DNA from: Devosia sp. | Lineage (GTDB): Bacteria > Pseudomonadota > Alphaproteobacteria > Rhizobiales > Devosiaceae | DNA: 64,000 bases | Direction: 5' to 3' | NCBI RefSeq assembly: GCF_017744655.1 | Contig: NZ_JAGIAW010000007.1 | Coordinates: forward strand, 186,001-250,000 | Part shown: positions 43,673-53,705 of the stretch, in pieces | Position numbering within the stretch: position 1 is the stretch's first letter | How the letters are laid out: each line of letters begins with the position of its first letter | Translations under genes and position numbers: made by a program | The notes under the pieces: model-generated | Database searches by the model: none | What the model saw: the letters and a program-made list of their open reading frames with translations, nothing else | What the model was told of the DNA's origin: nothing

Positions 43673-45298
43673 ATGAAAATTGCGGTTCTGCGGGAAACCG
43701 TGGCAGGCGAACATCGCGTCGCCGCCACGCCCGAAACCGTCGCCAAGCTGATCGGGCTCGGCGCCACCATCAGCGTCGAAAAAGGCGCGGGCCAGGGTTC
43801 TCGCATCAGCGATGCCCAGTTCGCCGAGGCCGGCGCCAGTCTCGCCGCTTCCGCTGCCGAGGCCGTCAAATCGGCAGACATCGTGCTCGCCGTGCGCCGC
43901 CCCGCCGCCAAGGCGCTCGCCGGCACCAATCCCGGCGCCCTCCTCATCGCCGCGCTCGACCCCTATGGCAATGAAGGCGAAGTCGTCGCCCTCGCCAAAG
44001 CAGGCGTCACCGCCATCGCCATGGAATTCATGCCGCGCATCACCCGCGCGCAGGTGATGGACATTCTCTCCTCCCAGGCCAATCTCGCCGGCTATCAGGC
44101 CGTCATCGAAGCCGCCGCCCATTTCGGCCGCGCCCTCCCCATGATGATGACCGCCGCCGGTACCGTCCGCCCGGCCAAAACCTTCGTCATGGGTGCCGGT
44201 GTTGCCGGTCTCCAGGCCATCGCCACTGCCCGCCGCCTCGGCGCTGTGGTCTCGGCCACCGACGTGCGCGCCGCTGCCGGCGAACAGGTTGAATCGCTCG
44301 GCGCCAAATTCATCATGACCGATGCGCTCAAAGACGCCTCGGGCACCGGCGGCTATGCCCGCGAACTGACCCTCGTCGAGCAGCAGGCCCAGGCCGAACT
44401 CGTCGCCGGCCACATCGCCAAGCAGGACATCGTCGTCACCACCGCCCTCATTCCCGGTCGCCCAGCACCAAAGCTGGTCACGAAGGCCATGGTCGAGAGC
44501 ATGGCCCCCGGCTCCGTCATCGTCGACCTCGCGGCCGAACGCGGCGGGAATGTCGAACTGACCCGCGCTGACGAAGTCGTCGACCACAATGGCGTCACCA
44601 TCATCGGCTTCACCAATCTCGCAAGCCGCATTCCCACCACCGCCAGCCAGCTCTACGCCAAAAACCTCCTCTCCTTCCTCGAAACGCTGATCGACAAGAA
44701 GGAGAAGAAACTCGCGATCAATTGGGACGACGAACTGGTCAAGGCCACCGTCCTCACCCGCGACGGCGCCGTGGTGCACCCCAATTTTGCGGCCGCAGCA
44801 GCTCCGGCTGTTGTTGCTCCTGCTGCGCCTGTCGCCGTGCCAAAGCCCGCGCCCAAGGCTCCAAGCAGCAAGGTCGAAGCCAAGGCCGCGCCAGCCAAGA
44901 CCGGCGCGACCCGCAAGGCCCCGGCCAAGCCCGCCGAGCACAAGATCGACCACAGCGTCTCGATCGCCAAGCCCGCGCCAAAAACCGGCACGAAGAAACC
45001 GGCCACCAAGCCAGCCGAACATGTCGAAGATCACGCTCCGGCCAAGGCACCAGCCACCAAAACTGTCACCGCGAAAAAGCCTGTGGCCAAGAAGGCTGCG
45101 CCCGCTGCGGCCGAACCCGACCACAGCGCGGCAGCCCCACCGGCTGCGCCAAAGCCCCGTGCTACCAAAAAACCGGCCACCAAGCCGGCCGAGCACGTCG
45201 AAGACCATTCTGCCGCCGCCCAAAAGCCCGCGGCAAAGAAGCCGGCGACCAGAAAACCGGCTGTAAAGAAGACTGCCGCACCGGAGGGGGGCAAGTAA
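43673..45298 (+). CDS. pntAA: NAD(P) transhydrogenase subunit alpha part 1, with long Lys/Ala/Pro tail
   Basis: The NAD(H)-binding domain I of proton-translocating transhydrogenase. It begins [20 protein letters not shown], the dinucleotide loop GAGVAG is at 174-179, and the domain ends around 372. That is the normal end of PntAA (about 375-385). Here another 169 residues follow, almost all Ala, Pro, Lys and Thr. The block [14 protein letters not shown] occurs twice exactly and a related [13 protein letters not shown] once, resembling histone-H1/AlgP tails. The stop is followed at once by pntAB. Confidence 0.93.
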   Translation: MKIAVLRETVAGEHRVAATPETVAKLIGLGATISVEKGAGQGSRISDAQFAEAGASLAASAAEAVKSADIVLAVRRPAAKALAGTNPGALLIAALDPYGNEGEVVALAKAGVTAIAMEFMPRITRAQVMDILSSQANLAGYQAVIEAAAHFGRALPMMMTAAGTVRPAKTFVMGAGVAGLQAIATARRLGAVVSATDVRAAAGEQVESLGAKFIMTDALKDASGTGGYARELTLVEQQAQAELVAGHIAKQDIVVTTALIPGRPAPKLVTKAMVESMAPGSVIVDLAAERGGNVELTRADEVVDHNGVTIIGFTNLASRIPTTASQLYAKNLLSFLETLIDKKEKKLAINWDDELVKATVLTRDGAVVHPNFAAAAAPAVVAPAAPVAVPKPAPKAPSSKVEAKAAPAKTGATRKAPAKPAEHKIDHSVSIAKPAPKTGTKKPATKPAEHVEDHAPAKAPATKTVTAKKPVAKKAAPAAAEPDHSAAAPPAAPKPRATKKPATKPAEHVEDHSAAAQKPAAKKPATRKPAVKKTAAPEGGK

Positions 45299-45299
45299 G

Positions 45300-45662
45300 A
45301 TGGAAACAACCGCAGGACAGGTCGCCGATGTCGCGGCTGCCGTGGCCCATGGCGCCATTGGCGGGGCCATCGACCCTTTCATCTTCCGCCTCGCCATTTT
45401 CGTTCTGGCGATTTTTGTCGGCTACTTTGTGGTCTGGAGCGTCACCCCCGCTCTCCACACGCCGCTGATGAGCGTGACCAACGCCATCTCCTCGGTGATC
45501 GTCGTCGGCGCCCTGCTCGCCGTCGGCGTACACCTCGCCAATGACGCCAGCTGGGTCAGCAAGGTCTTCGGCTTCATCGCCCTCGTCTTTGCCTCCGTGA
45601 ACATTTTCGGCGGCTTCCTCGTGACCCAGCGCATGCTGGCCATGTACAAGAAGAAGGGCTGA
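45300..45662 (+). CDS. pntAB: NAD(P) transhydrogenase subunit alpha part 2 (membrane)
   Basis: A 120-residue membrane subunit with a short N-terminal arm, then three to four helices (from about 26 on) ending [15 protein letters not shown]. With PntB it forms the proton channel of the transhydrogenase. The ATG begins two bases after the pntAA stop, and pntB follows after five bases, so the three genes form one operon in the split-alpha arrangement of alphaproteobacteria. Confidence 0.94.
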   Translation: METTAGQVADVAAAVAHGAIGGAIDPFIFRLAIFVLAIFVGYFVVWSVTPALHTPLMSVTNAISSVIVVGALLAVGVHLANDASWVSKVFGFIALVFASVNIFGGFLVTQRMLAMYKKKG

Positions 45663-45667
45663 GCGAA

Positions 45668-47074
45668 ATGATCGACGCCAATATCGCCGCCCTCTTTTAT
45701 CTCGTTGCGGGCGTGCTCTTCATCCTGGCGCTGCGCGGGCTTTCGAGCCCCTCCACGGCCCGCCGGGGCAATCTCAATGCCATGGTCGGCATGGCCATAG
45801 CCGTCGTCACCACCCTCCTCGTGGCTGCGCCCAGTGATTGGGTCAGCTGGCTGCTCATCATCGGTGGCCTGGGCCTCGGTGGCGGCATCGGCGCCTATAT
45901 CGCCCGCGAAGTGAAGATGACCGACATGCCCCAGCTTGTCGCCGCCTTCCACTCGCTGGTCGGCCTTGCTGCCGTCTTCGTTGCCGCCGCAGCCCTCTAC
46001 GCCCCCGAAGCCTTCGGCATCGGCGTACCCGGCGATATCCACGCCCAGGCGCTGATCGAAATGTCCATCGGCGTCGCCATCGGCGCCTTCACCTTCACCG
46101 GCTCGGTCATCGCCTTTGCCAAGCTCAACGGCAATATGAGTGGCAAGCCGATCATCCTGCCGGCCCGCCACCTGATCCACATCGTCCTCGGCATCGTGCT
46201 GCTGGCGCTGGTCTGGGCCTTTACGGTCACGGCCGAGCCTTGGCTCTTCTGGGCGATCACCGTGCTCGCCCTCGTCCTCGGCGGGTTGATGATCATCCCG
46301 ATCGGCGGCGCCGACATGCCCGTCGTCGTCTCCATGCTCAATTCCTATTCGGGTTGGGCTGCAGCCGGCATCGGTTTTACGCTTGGCAACACGGCTCTGA
46401 TCATCACCGGCGCCCTCGTGGGCTCCTCAGGTGCGATCCTCTCGTACATCATGTGCAAGGCGATGAACCGCAGCTTCATCTCGGTCATCCTCGGCGGCTT
46501 TGGTGGTGACACCTCATCCGCTGCCGGCGGCGCCGAAGAAGATCGCCCCGTAAAACAGGGCGCTGCCGAAGACGCAGCCTTCCTGATGAAAAACGCCGGC
46601 AAGGTCATCATCGTGCCCGGTTACGGCATGGCCGTCGCCCAGGCCCAGCACGCGCTGCGCGAAATGGCCGACCAGCTGAAAGCAGCAGGCGTCGAAGTCA
46701 AATACGCCATCCACCCCGTCGCCGGCCGCATGCCCGGCCACATGAACGTGCTGCTGGCCGAAGCCAATGTGCCCTATGACGAAGTGTTCGAACTGGAAGA
46801 CATCAATTCCGAATTCGCCCAGTCCGACGTCGCCTTCGTCATCGGCGCCAATGACGTGACCAACCCCGCCGCCAAGACCGACAAGACCTCACCGATCTAC
46901 GGCATGCCGGTCCTCAACGTCGAAGACGCCGGCACCGTGCTCTTCATCAAGCGCGGCATGGCCGCCGGCTACGCCGGCGTCCAGAACGAACTCTTCTTCC
47001 GCGACAACACGATGATGCTTTTCGGCGACGCCAAGAAGGTCACGGAAGACATCGTGAAGAGCCTCGGCCACTAA
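45668..47074 (+). CDS. pntB: NAD(P) transhydrogenase subunit beta
   Basis: A 468-residue protein. About nine transmembrane helices cover the first 270 residues, and the cytoplasmic NADP(H) domain III covers the rest. The conserved NADP loop is GYGMAVAQAQHA, and IHPVAGRMPGHMNVLLAEAN and GANDVTNPAA follow. The enzyme uses the proton gradient to make NADPH from NADH. It is the last gene of the pnt operon, with a GC-rich hairpin and a REP-like element just after it. Confidence 0.96.
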   Translation: MIDANIAALFYLVAGVLFILALRGLSSPSTARRGNLNAMVGMAIAVVTTLLVAAPSDWVSWLLIIGGLGLGGGIGAYIAREVKMTDMPQLVAAFHSLVGLAAVFVAAAALYAPEAFGIGVPGDIHAQALIEMSIGVAIGAFTFTGSVIAFAKLNGNMSGKPIILPARHLIHIVLGIVLLALVWAFTVTAEPWLFWAITVLALVLGGLMIIPIGGADMPVVVSMLNSYSGWAAAGIGFTLGNTALIITGALVGSSGAILSYIMCKAMNRSFISVILGGFGGDTSSAAGGAEEDRPVKQGAAEDAAFLMKNAGKVIIVPGYGMAVAQAQHALREMADQLKAAGVEVKYAIHPVAGRMPGHMNVLLAEANVPYDEVFELEDINSEFAQSDVAFVIGANDVTNPAAKTDKTSPIYGMPVLNVEDAGTVLFIKRGMAAGYAGVQNELFFRDNTMMLFGDAKKVTEDIVKSLGH

Positions 47075-47080
47075 AAGATT

Positions 47081-47099
47081 GGGGCGCCCAAGGCGCCCC
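47081..47099. terminator. hairpin after pntB
   Basis: GGGGCGCC and GGCGCCCC pair perfectly around CAA. The T-tract is weak, but the repeat at 47113 follows directly and ends in CTCTTTTTG, so the pair probably acts together. Confidence 0.6.
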
Positions 47100-47112
47100 A
47101 TCTCATCCGCGA

Positions 47113-47146
47113 TGTCATCCCCGCGGAAGCGGGGATCTCTTTTTGT
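47113..47146. repeat. family D half-element, terminator-like
   Basis: GATGTCATCCCCGCGGAAGC and the following GGGGATCTC give one hairpin arm-pair, ending in TTTTTG. It is a single half of the element seen at 8404-8470 and lies between convergent pntB and the M16 protease gene. Confidence 0.75.
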
Positions 47147-47151
47147 GGCGC

Positions 47152-50061
47152 CTACATCACCTTGCTGACTTCCATCAGTCCCGGCCGCTGATCATTGGCC
47201 GCCTTGATGGCCGTCTCGCCACCCAGCACCACGACATGCCCCTTCTCGGCCAGCACATCGAGCGCATCGGCCAGCGCCGAAAAATCCTTCTGGCTGGCGC
47301 CGAGGATTTCATCCCGCCGCTGCTGGCGGATCGCATCGGTCGTGCCCGTCAGAATCCGCCACATAGCCGAATAGCCCTTGGCATCGACGAACTCCGGCCG
47401 ATCGGCATCGCCGATAACGCCGATGATCGAACGCGTCAGATCGGTCTCGCCAATCCCCCCCCGCAGCGCCTTCGCCGCCCCGTCATAGACGTCCAGCGTC
47501 TTCAACAGGTTCGGATCGCGATAGCTCAGGAACGAGAAATTGCCCGATGACAGGTCAAACCGGCTCGACCCACCATAGGCCCCGCCCTGCACGCGCACCT
47601 TGTCCCAGAGATAGGTAGTGTTGAGGAAGCGCAGCACCACCGCCGAAGCGGCTGAAGCCTCATAGCCCAGCGCCTTGAGGTTCGCACCCTTGCCCACATA
47701 ATTGACCTGCGCCGGGATCACCAAGCCCTCGGACTTCGGCTCCGCCGCAAAACCCCAGTCATGCGCCTGGGCCTCGCGCTGCGGCAACCCCTCGATGAAG
47801 CTGGCCAGCGCCGGACGCGCCTCAGCAAAAAGCCCAGCGTCGGCGGTCAGATTGACCACCATGCCCTTGCGGTTGAACAGCAGGTCGCGAATACTCCGGA
47901 ATGTGGCTTCCACCCCGGCCCAATCGCTATCGATGCGCTTCACTAGATCGCGCAGGAAATTGAGATAGCTCACGCCGCCCAATTGCTCGGCCGCCCAACT
48001 TGCCTCGGTCAGACCCGCCTTGAGGCGCGTATCGACGATGGAATTGCCGGCCGGGATCATGCGCGCTTCAAAGCCCGCCTTCTCCTCCAGCGCCATCTGG
48101 CGAATGCGCTCCTTGTTGTCGAGCCGTGCGTCGAGCAACACCTCGCCCATGATGTCGAGCATGTCGCCAAACTTGGCCGGCACCGACTTTCCGGAAAGGA
48201 AGAACCAGGCCGCCGTCTCGTCATTGTCGAGCCGCGTCGCAAGGCTGCGGTGCTGAGAAATGCCGCCAGTCGTGCGCCCGATACGCTGCGTCAGGCTGAC
48301 AAAATCTTCCTTGCTCGTCCCGGTCTGCAACAGCGCCCGACCGAACAGCGGCAGATAAGGCAGCAGCGCCGGCTCCAGAACCTTCAGGTCAAAGCCGAGA
48401 TCGAGATACAAAATCCCCAGCGTCGGCAGATCATGATGCATCAGCCGCGCCCCGAAGAGATCGCTCTCATCGGTCGGCAGTGTGCGGATCGAACGCTCGA
48501 GATCACCCAGCGTCAGCGTCGGAATCTTCGCCAGATCTTCCGGCTTGTCGACCGATTCCTGCAGCGCCTTCAGCTTCTCGGTCTGCGCAATCGTCGTCTT
48601 GAGCGCCTCTTCATCCATGCCCGCACGAACAGCGGCCAGCTTGTCTTCCTCGACCTTGGCCTCCCGCGCACCTTTTTCCGGATCGGCCTCGATCCTGGAC
48701 GTAATGCGATGCGTATTGTCGAGGAACAGCCGACGGATTTCGCGTTCAAAGTGCCCTTGCCCGGCCTTCTCCTTCAGCGCCGCCAGCGCCGTCTCGAAGG
48801 TCAGCGGCTCCAGCGGATCGCCGCCATGCAGCCACGAGCCGAGCGCGGTGAACATATAGCTCATGCCCCGCGGCTGCCCGCCCGTATTCTGCTCGCGCAG
48901 ATGGAATTCAAACGTATTGAGCGCTGCCTCGCGCTGCTCTTCGGAAAAGCCGGTCTCGGCCAATTCCGCCAGCGTATCGAGCACGAGTTTTTCGACCTTT
49001 TCAGCGTCCGCCGGGTCGATCCCCTTGAGCCCAAACCCAGCCATAGGCTGACGCAGCCAGGTGGAAATCCCACCGCCCAGCATGCTCTCGCCAATTCCGC
49101 TCTCGGTCAGCTTCTTGCGCAGCGGCGCCGCCGAATTGCCGGCCAGCAGATAGCTCAAGAGGCCATGGCTCAGCGTTTCCTCGCGACCGCTTGGCGGATC
49201 GATCATCCAGTTGACGCTCGCCATGCCATCGCGGCGCTTTTCGCCATCGACCGTGCCGGCATAGGTCCCGCTCACCTGCCGCGGCGCATTCCAGCGCGGC
49301 TGCAGCGCAATATCGGCATCCACCGGCGCCGCATCGAACTGACTGAACACTTCATCCAAAATCGCGAGCCGCTTCTCCGGCGCGTCATCGCCCGAGAAAA
49401 CCACGCGGGCGTTGGACGGATGATAGAATTTCGTGTGAAAGCGCTTGAACTGCTCATAGGTCAGCGCTGGAATATCCTTGGGGTCGCCACCCGAGGAGAG
49501 CCCATAGATCGTATCGGGATAAAGCGCCCGCTGCGTCTGGTCGTGCATCACCGAGTCGGGCGACGAAAACACGCCCTTCATCTCGTTGAAGACAACGCCC
49601 TTATAGACGAGCGGCGCATCGAGACTGTCCAGCTCATAGTGCCACCCCTCCTGCGCAAACGTGTCTTCCGTCAGCAGCGGGAAAAACACGGCGTCGAGAT
49701 ACACATCCACAAGGTTGTAAAAATCCTTGAGATTGGCGCTCGCCACCGGATAGGCCGTCTTGTCCGGAAAGGTCATGGCATTGAGGAAGGTATGCATGGA
49801 GCCTTTAAGAAGCTCCACGAACGGCTTCTTCACCGGATATTTTCGCGACCCGCAGAGCACCGAGTGCTCCAAAATATGCGCGATACCGGTTGAGTCATCC
49901 GGCGGCGTCTTCAGCGTTACGCCAAAAACCTTATTCTCGTCGTCATTGACCAGACTCAGCACCTCCGCCCCGGTCTTCTTGTGCCGAAAGAGCTGCGCCT
50001 GCGAATTGATCTCGGCAATGGTCTCGTCGCGCACAAGCTCGAAAGCGGGATGGATGGACAT
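47152..50061 (-). CDS. M16 family zinc metalloprotease, PreP/Cym1 type
   Basis: A 969-residue two-lobed insulinase-family peptidase. The inverted zinc motif is HILEH at 62-66 (His62, Glu65, His66), with a distal Glu in FNEMKGVFSSPDS. Its size and HSVLCGSRKYP sequence match the presequence-protease (M16C) subfamily, which degrades short unstructured peptides inside a closed chamber. There is no signal peptide, so it is probably cytoplasmic. It is convergent with pntB. The ATG at 50061 has only a weak ribosome-binding site. Confidence 0.93.
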   Translation of the reverse strand: MSIHPAFELVRDETIAEINSQAQLFRHKKTGAEVLSLVNDDENKVFGVTLKTPPDDSTGIAHILEHSVLCGSRKYPVKKPFVELLKGSMHTFLNAMTFPDKTAYPVASANLKDFYNLVDVYLDAVFFPLLTEDTFAQEGWHYELDSLDAPLVYKGVVFNEMKGVFSSPDSVMHDQTQRALYPDTIYGLSSGGDPKDIPALTYEQFKRFHTKFYHPSNARVVFSGDDAPEKRLAILDEVFSQFDAAPVDADIALQPRWNAPRQVSGTYAGTVDGEKRRDGMASVNWMIDPPSGREETLSHGLLSYLLAGNSAAPLRKKLTESGIGESMLGGGISTWLRQPMAGFGLKGIDPADAEKVEKLVLDTLAELAETGFSEEQREAALNTFEFHLREQNTGGQPRGMSYMFTALGSWLHGGDPLEPLTFETALAALKEKAGQGHFEREIRRLFLDNTHRITSRIEADPEKGAREAKVEEDKLAAVRAGMDEEALKTTIAQTEKLKALQESVDKPEDLAKIPTLTLGDLERSIRTLPTDESDLFGARLMHHDLPTLGILYLDLGFDLKVLEPALLPYLPLFGRALLQTGTSKEDFVSLTQRIGRTTGGISQHRSLATRLDNDETAAWFFLSGKSVPAKFGDMLDIMGEVLLDARLDNKERIRQMALEEKAGFEARMIPAGNSIVDTRLKAGLTEASWAAEQLGGVSYLNFLRDLVKRIDSDWAGVEATFRSIRDLLFNRKGMVVNLTADAGLFAEARPALASFIEGLPQREAQAHDWGFAAEPKSEGLVIPAQVNYVGKGANLKALGYEASAASAVVLRFLNTTYLWDKVRVQGGAYGGSSRFDLSSGNFSFLSYRDPNLLKTLDVYDGAAKALRGGIGETDLTRSIIGVIGDADRPEFVDAKGYSAMWRILTGTTDAIRQQRRDEILGASQKDFSALADALDVLAEKGHVVVLGGETAIKAANDQRPGLMEVSKVM

Positions 50062-50130
50062 GATACTGGCTCGTCTTGTTGTTTGTGAAGCTAACCTAGG
50101 TGCGGCAGGTGGGTTCCGCTAGGGCCGGGC

Positions 50131-51105
50131 CTAAACCCCGCCGCGGATCTCGGGCTTCACTTCTTTCTGATACCACTCGCCGAGCTGGGTCATCAGCGCC
50201 GGGAACAGACTCTTGCGCTCGGTAGCCGCAACATTATCGGCGATCTGTTCCGGCTTCGACACACCGGCAATGATGGTGGAAACCTGCGGATGATCGAGAA
50301 TCCAGCGCAGGGCAAACTGGCTCATCGGTACACCCTCGGGCGCCAGCCCCTTCAATTCCTGCACCAGTTCGACCCCCCGCTCGAACTTGATGCCCGAAAA
50401 AGTCTCGCCCACAGAGAAAGCCTGCCCATCGCGATTGTAATTGCGATGGTCGGACGCCTCAAACGTAGACGTCTTGTCATACTTGCCACTGAGCAGCCCG
50501 CTCGCCAGCGGCAGGCGCACGATGATCCCGACATCCCGCTCCGCCGCCAGCGGCAACAGCTTTTCCGCCGCATCCTGCCGGAACAGGTTGAAAATGATCT
50601 GCAGCGTGGCGCAGCCCGGCTGTTCCAGGCAAATCAGGCCCTCCTCGATGGTCTCGACGCTGGCGCCCCAATGACGCACCAGCCCCTCGGCCTTGAGTTC
50701 ATCCATCCAGCCAAAGATCGCGCCATCGCGCAGCACTTCGGTCGGCACGCAATGCAACTGCGCCAGATCGAGCGAAGCCACGCCAAGCCGCTGCGCCGAC
50801 CCGACCAGGCTCTCCCGCACCCGATCCTTGCTATACTTGTTGGGAAAGAGCGTCGCCGAACGGCCAAGCTTAGTCGCAACCTTTACGCCGGGCCCCTTGG
50901 CATGAGCGCCAATGCGTCGCTCGGAGAGCCCGCCGCCATAAACGTCCGCCGTATCCCAGAAATTGATCCCGGCCCCATTGGCCGCATCGAGAATGGCATT
51001 TGCCGCCTCCTCCTCGACCGGCCCGAAATCGCCGCCCAACTGCCAGCAGCCGAGGCCGATCTCGCTGACCTCAAAACCCGTCTTTCCCAAGCGCCGCGTC
51101 TTCAT
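50131..51105 (-). CDS. aldo/keto reductase
   Basis: A 324-residue TIM-barrel NADPH oxidoreductase. The catalytic tetrad residues visible are Asp51 and Tyr56 (WDTADVYGGG), Lys79 (KVATKLGRS) and the His of LAQLHCVPTE. The cofactor end reads STIIAGVSKPEQI. The physiological substrate is unknown. Its ATG overlaps the stop of the upstream ABC transporter gene by four bases, so it is translated from the same transcript. Confidence 0.92.
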   Translation of the reverse strand: MKTRRLGKTGFEVSEIGLGCWQLGGDFGPVEEEAANAILDAANGAGINFWDTADVYGGGLSERRIGAHAKGPGVKVATKLGRSATLFPNKYSKDRVRESLVGSAQRLGVASLDLAQLHCVPTEVLRDGAIFGWMDELKAEGLVRHWGASVETIEEGLICLEQPGCATLQIIFNLFRQDAAEKLLPLAAERDVGIIVRLPLASGLLSGKYDKTSTFEASDHRNYNRDGQAFSVGETFSGIKFERGVELVQELKGLAPEGVPMSQFALRWILDHPQVSTIIAGVSKPEQIADNVAATERKSLFPALMTQLGEWYQKEVKPEIRGGV

Positions 51106-52790
51106 TCCAGGGTCTCCGTCTTGCTTTCCGCCGGTTCCTTGCCCAGCGCAATAATCTGATCGTCCGGCCCGATCACGCTGCGCCGATGCGTAATGGCAAG
51201 GATGGTCACGCCATCGAGCCCCCGCAATTCGCGCATGATCTGTCCCTCGGTTGTCTCGTCGAGTGCCGAACTCGCTTCGTCGAGGAACAATACTTTGGGC
51301 CTCGCGTAAAGTGCACGCGCTATCGACACGCGCTGCCTTTCCCCTCCGGAGAGTTTTAGCCCGCGCTCGCCCACTGTCGTCTCAAAGCCTTCGGGCAGAT
51401 TTTCGATAAAATCGAGGATCGAAGCCCGGCTCGCCGCCTGCCGCATCCGCTCCATATCGAAAGCCCGCCCAAGCACGATATTGGCCGCAATGGAATCGTT
51501 GAGCAGCATCACATCCTGCGGCACGACGCCCACCGCATCATACCAGTCGCTCCGATCAATCTCGGCGAGATCGACGCCATCGACAAGAATGCGGCCCTCG
51601 GTCGGCTCCAGCGATTTGAGCGCCAGCCGGAACAGCGTCGTCTTGCCCACCCCGGTCGGCCCGGTGATGAAGGCGACGCGTCCCGGCCTCACCGCGAAGG
51701 ACACCGCCTCCAGCGTCTGCCGGTCGCCATAGCGAAAGCCGACCTTGTCAAAGGTGATCTCGCCGACAACCGCGCCAAGGTGGCGGTCGCCATGGCTCGC
51801 CCGATCATCGGGCGCCTGCCACATCTCGGCAAAGGGCTTGAAGCGCGAGATGGACCGCATCACCTCGTCGATCGCCGTACCGATCATTTCGAACGGCCGA
51901 TTGAGCTGCACCAGCACGAGATTAATCAGCACCAGATCGCCCAGGCTCATCTGGCCCTCGGCAAAACGCGGCAGGAGGATCAGGTAGGTCACCGCGAGTT
52001 GCACGGCGAGCGCGAGCCCAAACAGCCCCGACAGCGCAATGCGCCGCCACGACCAGCCGACCCAGGAGGCGCGCGCCAGCTCGGCCTTCTCGGCAAATTT
52101 ATCGCTGATCCAGCGATCCCCATTGAAGTAGCGGATTGTCTCCATCGCATTGACGGAATTGCCGACAAAACGCGCATTGTCCTGATTGGCTTCGATCGCC
52201 TTGTCGAGCAGCGGCCGCGTCCACTGATTGGCGAAATAGGTCAGCGTGATGAAGCAAAGCCCGTAGATCACCACGATGACCACAATCTCGCCGCTGATCG
52301 CTGTGCCGAGCAAAGCGATTGAAAGCCCGATCTGCGCCACGCCAGGCACAAACACCATCAGCGCCAGTTGCACCAGCGATTGCACGGCCCCTTCGCCCTG
52401 CGCCCGCGCCGTCTGGATGGCGACCGGATTGTGCTCGATGAAAAAGGTGCCGGGCTTTTTGAGAAGCTTTGAAAAGAACTCCGTGGCCGCGCTGAATTTC
52501 AGGTTTTCCGAGGTCATGAACGACATGAAACCCGAGGCATAGCCAAACAGCGTCTCAAAGCCCCGCATCACCGCATAACCGACAAAGGCCGCAGCGATGC
52601 CGGCTGCCACATTGCCCGCGGCCAGCTCGTCGATGAGCCGCGAAAACACATAGGGCGTCGCGATCGAGAGAACCGACGAGGCCAGCGTCACGGCCGTGAT
52701 TCCCAGCAGCATCGGTCGCGAGTCACGCCAGAAATGCTGGAGAATGGCGCGCAGAGCGGGCCATGCCGTCGTCCAGTCCGTTCGGGTCAT
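51102..52790 (-). CDS. ABC exporter half-transporter (permease-ATPase fusion, ATM1/HMT1-like)
   Basis: A 562-residue type IV ABC exporter subunit, expected to homodimerise. Six transmembrane helices cover about 30-310. The ATPase domain has Walker A GPTGVGKTT at about 377-385, the signature LSGGERQR and Walker B VLFLDEASSALD. The ETIRYFNGDRW and MSLGDLVLINLVLVQLNRP segments recall the ATM1/heavy-metal-tolerance group that exports glutathione-linked or sulfur compounds. The assignment to that subgroup is tentative. It is co-translated with an aldo/keto reductase. Confidence 0.9.
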   Translation of the reverse strand: MTRTDWTTAWPALRAILQHFWRDSRPMLLGITAVTLASSVLSIATPYVFSRLIDELAAGNVAAGIAAAFVGYAVMRGFETLFGYASGFMSFMTSENLKFSAATEFFSKLLKKPGTFFIEHNPVAIQTARAQGEGAVQSLVQLALMVFVPGVAQIGLSIALLGTAISGEIVVIVVIYGLCFITLTYFANQWTRPLLDKAIEANQDNARFVGNSVNAMETIRYFNGDRWISDKFAEKAELARASWVGWSWRRIALSGLFGLALAVQLAVTYLILLPRFAEGQMSLGDLVLINLVLVQLNRPFEMIGTAIDEVMRSISRFKPFAEMWQAPDDRASHGDRHLGAVVGEITFDKVGFRYGDRQTLEAVSFAVRPGRVAFITGPTGVGKTTLFRLALKSLEPTEGRILVDGVDLAEIDRSDWYDAVGVVPQDVMLLNDSIAANIVLGRAFDMERMRQAASRASILDFIENLPEGFETTVGERGLKLSGGERQRVSIARALYARPKVLFLDEASSALDETTEGQIMRELRGLDGVTILAITHRRSVIGPDDQIIALGKEPAESKTETLE

Positions 52791-52888
52791 GGGCGTTCGC
52801 TCGCTGCCGGGTGCGTTGCAAGGAGGCGTAACCTGGAGAGGCGAACGCGACGGGTCAACCCGCCGGGGACAAAAACCCGCGCCGCAGC

Positions 52889-53566
52889 CTATTCAAAATA
52901 ATCAGGAAAATCCGAGATCGTCTGGTTGAGCAGTAATTCGGCCCGAGCCAGGTGCGCCCGCATGGCCGTCTCTGCCGCCGTTGGGTCGGCTTTAGCGACC
53001 GCCTCGACGATCTGCTTGTGCTCGGCAATCGCGCGCTGCGTCGAAGAAACACCGAGCGTCAGGTAGCGCACCCGGTCGAGCTGCATCTTGTGATCATCGA
53101 TCAGCTGCCAAGCATATTCGACGCCGGCGAGCCGCGCGAGGGTGCGGTGAAAAAGCTCGTCCAGCGTATGAAAACGCCTGCTATCATTGGCGTCGGACGC
53201 TGCTTCCTGATCCGCGATCAGTCTGGTCAGCACATCGGCCGCATCGTCGCTCGGCTGCCCGGCGACCCGGCGGATGATTTCCACCTCGATGCTTTCGCGA
53301 ATGAAGCGCGATTGCCGCACCCCGATGGGGGAAATCTTCTTCACCACCGTCGCCCGCTTGGGGCGGATCAGCAGCAGGCCTTGCTGGGCCAGACGGATAA
53401 AAGCCTCGCGCACCGGCTGGCGCGACACGCCATAGCGCCCGGCAATATCGCTTTCGGAAATCACATCGCCGGGCTTCAGCGCCATGGTGATGATGTCGTC
53501 GCGCAACGCATCGACGACGCGGCTGGCGATGGTTTCCTTGCTATGTTCCAATGCCGCTGCGGCCAT
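52889..53566 (-). CDS. GntR family transcriptional regulator (FCD/FadR subfamily)
   Basis: A 225-residue regulator. A winged helix-turn-helix spans about 12-75 (VVDALRDDIITMALKPGDVI, then RYGVSRQPVREAF), followed by an all-helical FCD ligand domain with likely metal ligands in FHTLDELFHRTL and AIAEHKQIVEA. FCD regulators respond to organic acids or sugar acids. No catabolic operon adjoins it, so the target is unknown; the sugar-oxidation genes at 19-24 kb are one candidate. Confidence 0.92.
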   Translation of the reverse strand: MAAAALEHSKETIASRVVDALRDDIITMALKPGDVISESDIAGRYGVSRQPVREAFIRLAQQGLLLIRPKRATVVKKISPIGVRQSRFIRESIEVEIIRRVAGQPSDDAADVLTRLIADQEAASDANDSRRFHTLDELFHRTLARLAGVEYAWQLIDDHKMQLDRVRYLTLGVSSTQRAIAEHKQIVEAVAKADPTAAETAMRAHLARAELLLNQTISDFPDYFE

Positions 53567-53705
53567 GGCTCACCGATTCCTTGATTGCCGACCATGGGCC
53601 GAAATGGCGGCCGTGGCTCTATGCCCCCGCGGACTTCCACAGTTTTCTGGGCTTTTTGCTATTTTCTGGCGCCCTTCCATACAAGAATGGCATTCGCGCG
53701 TCCTG

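Noticed and set aside
43622..45397. 591-aa open frame antisense to pntAA
   Set aside because: Mirror of pntAA; the Gly/Arg-rich stretches are the complement of the Ala/Lys tail.
47983..49893. 636-aa open frame antisense to the M16 protease
   Set aside because: Arg/Gln-rich shadow frame with no recognisable domain or ribosome-binding site.
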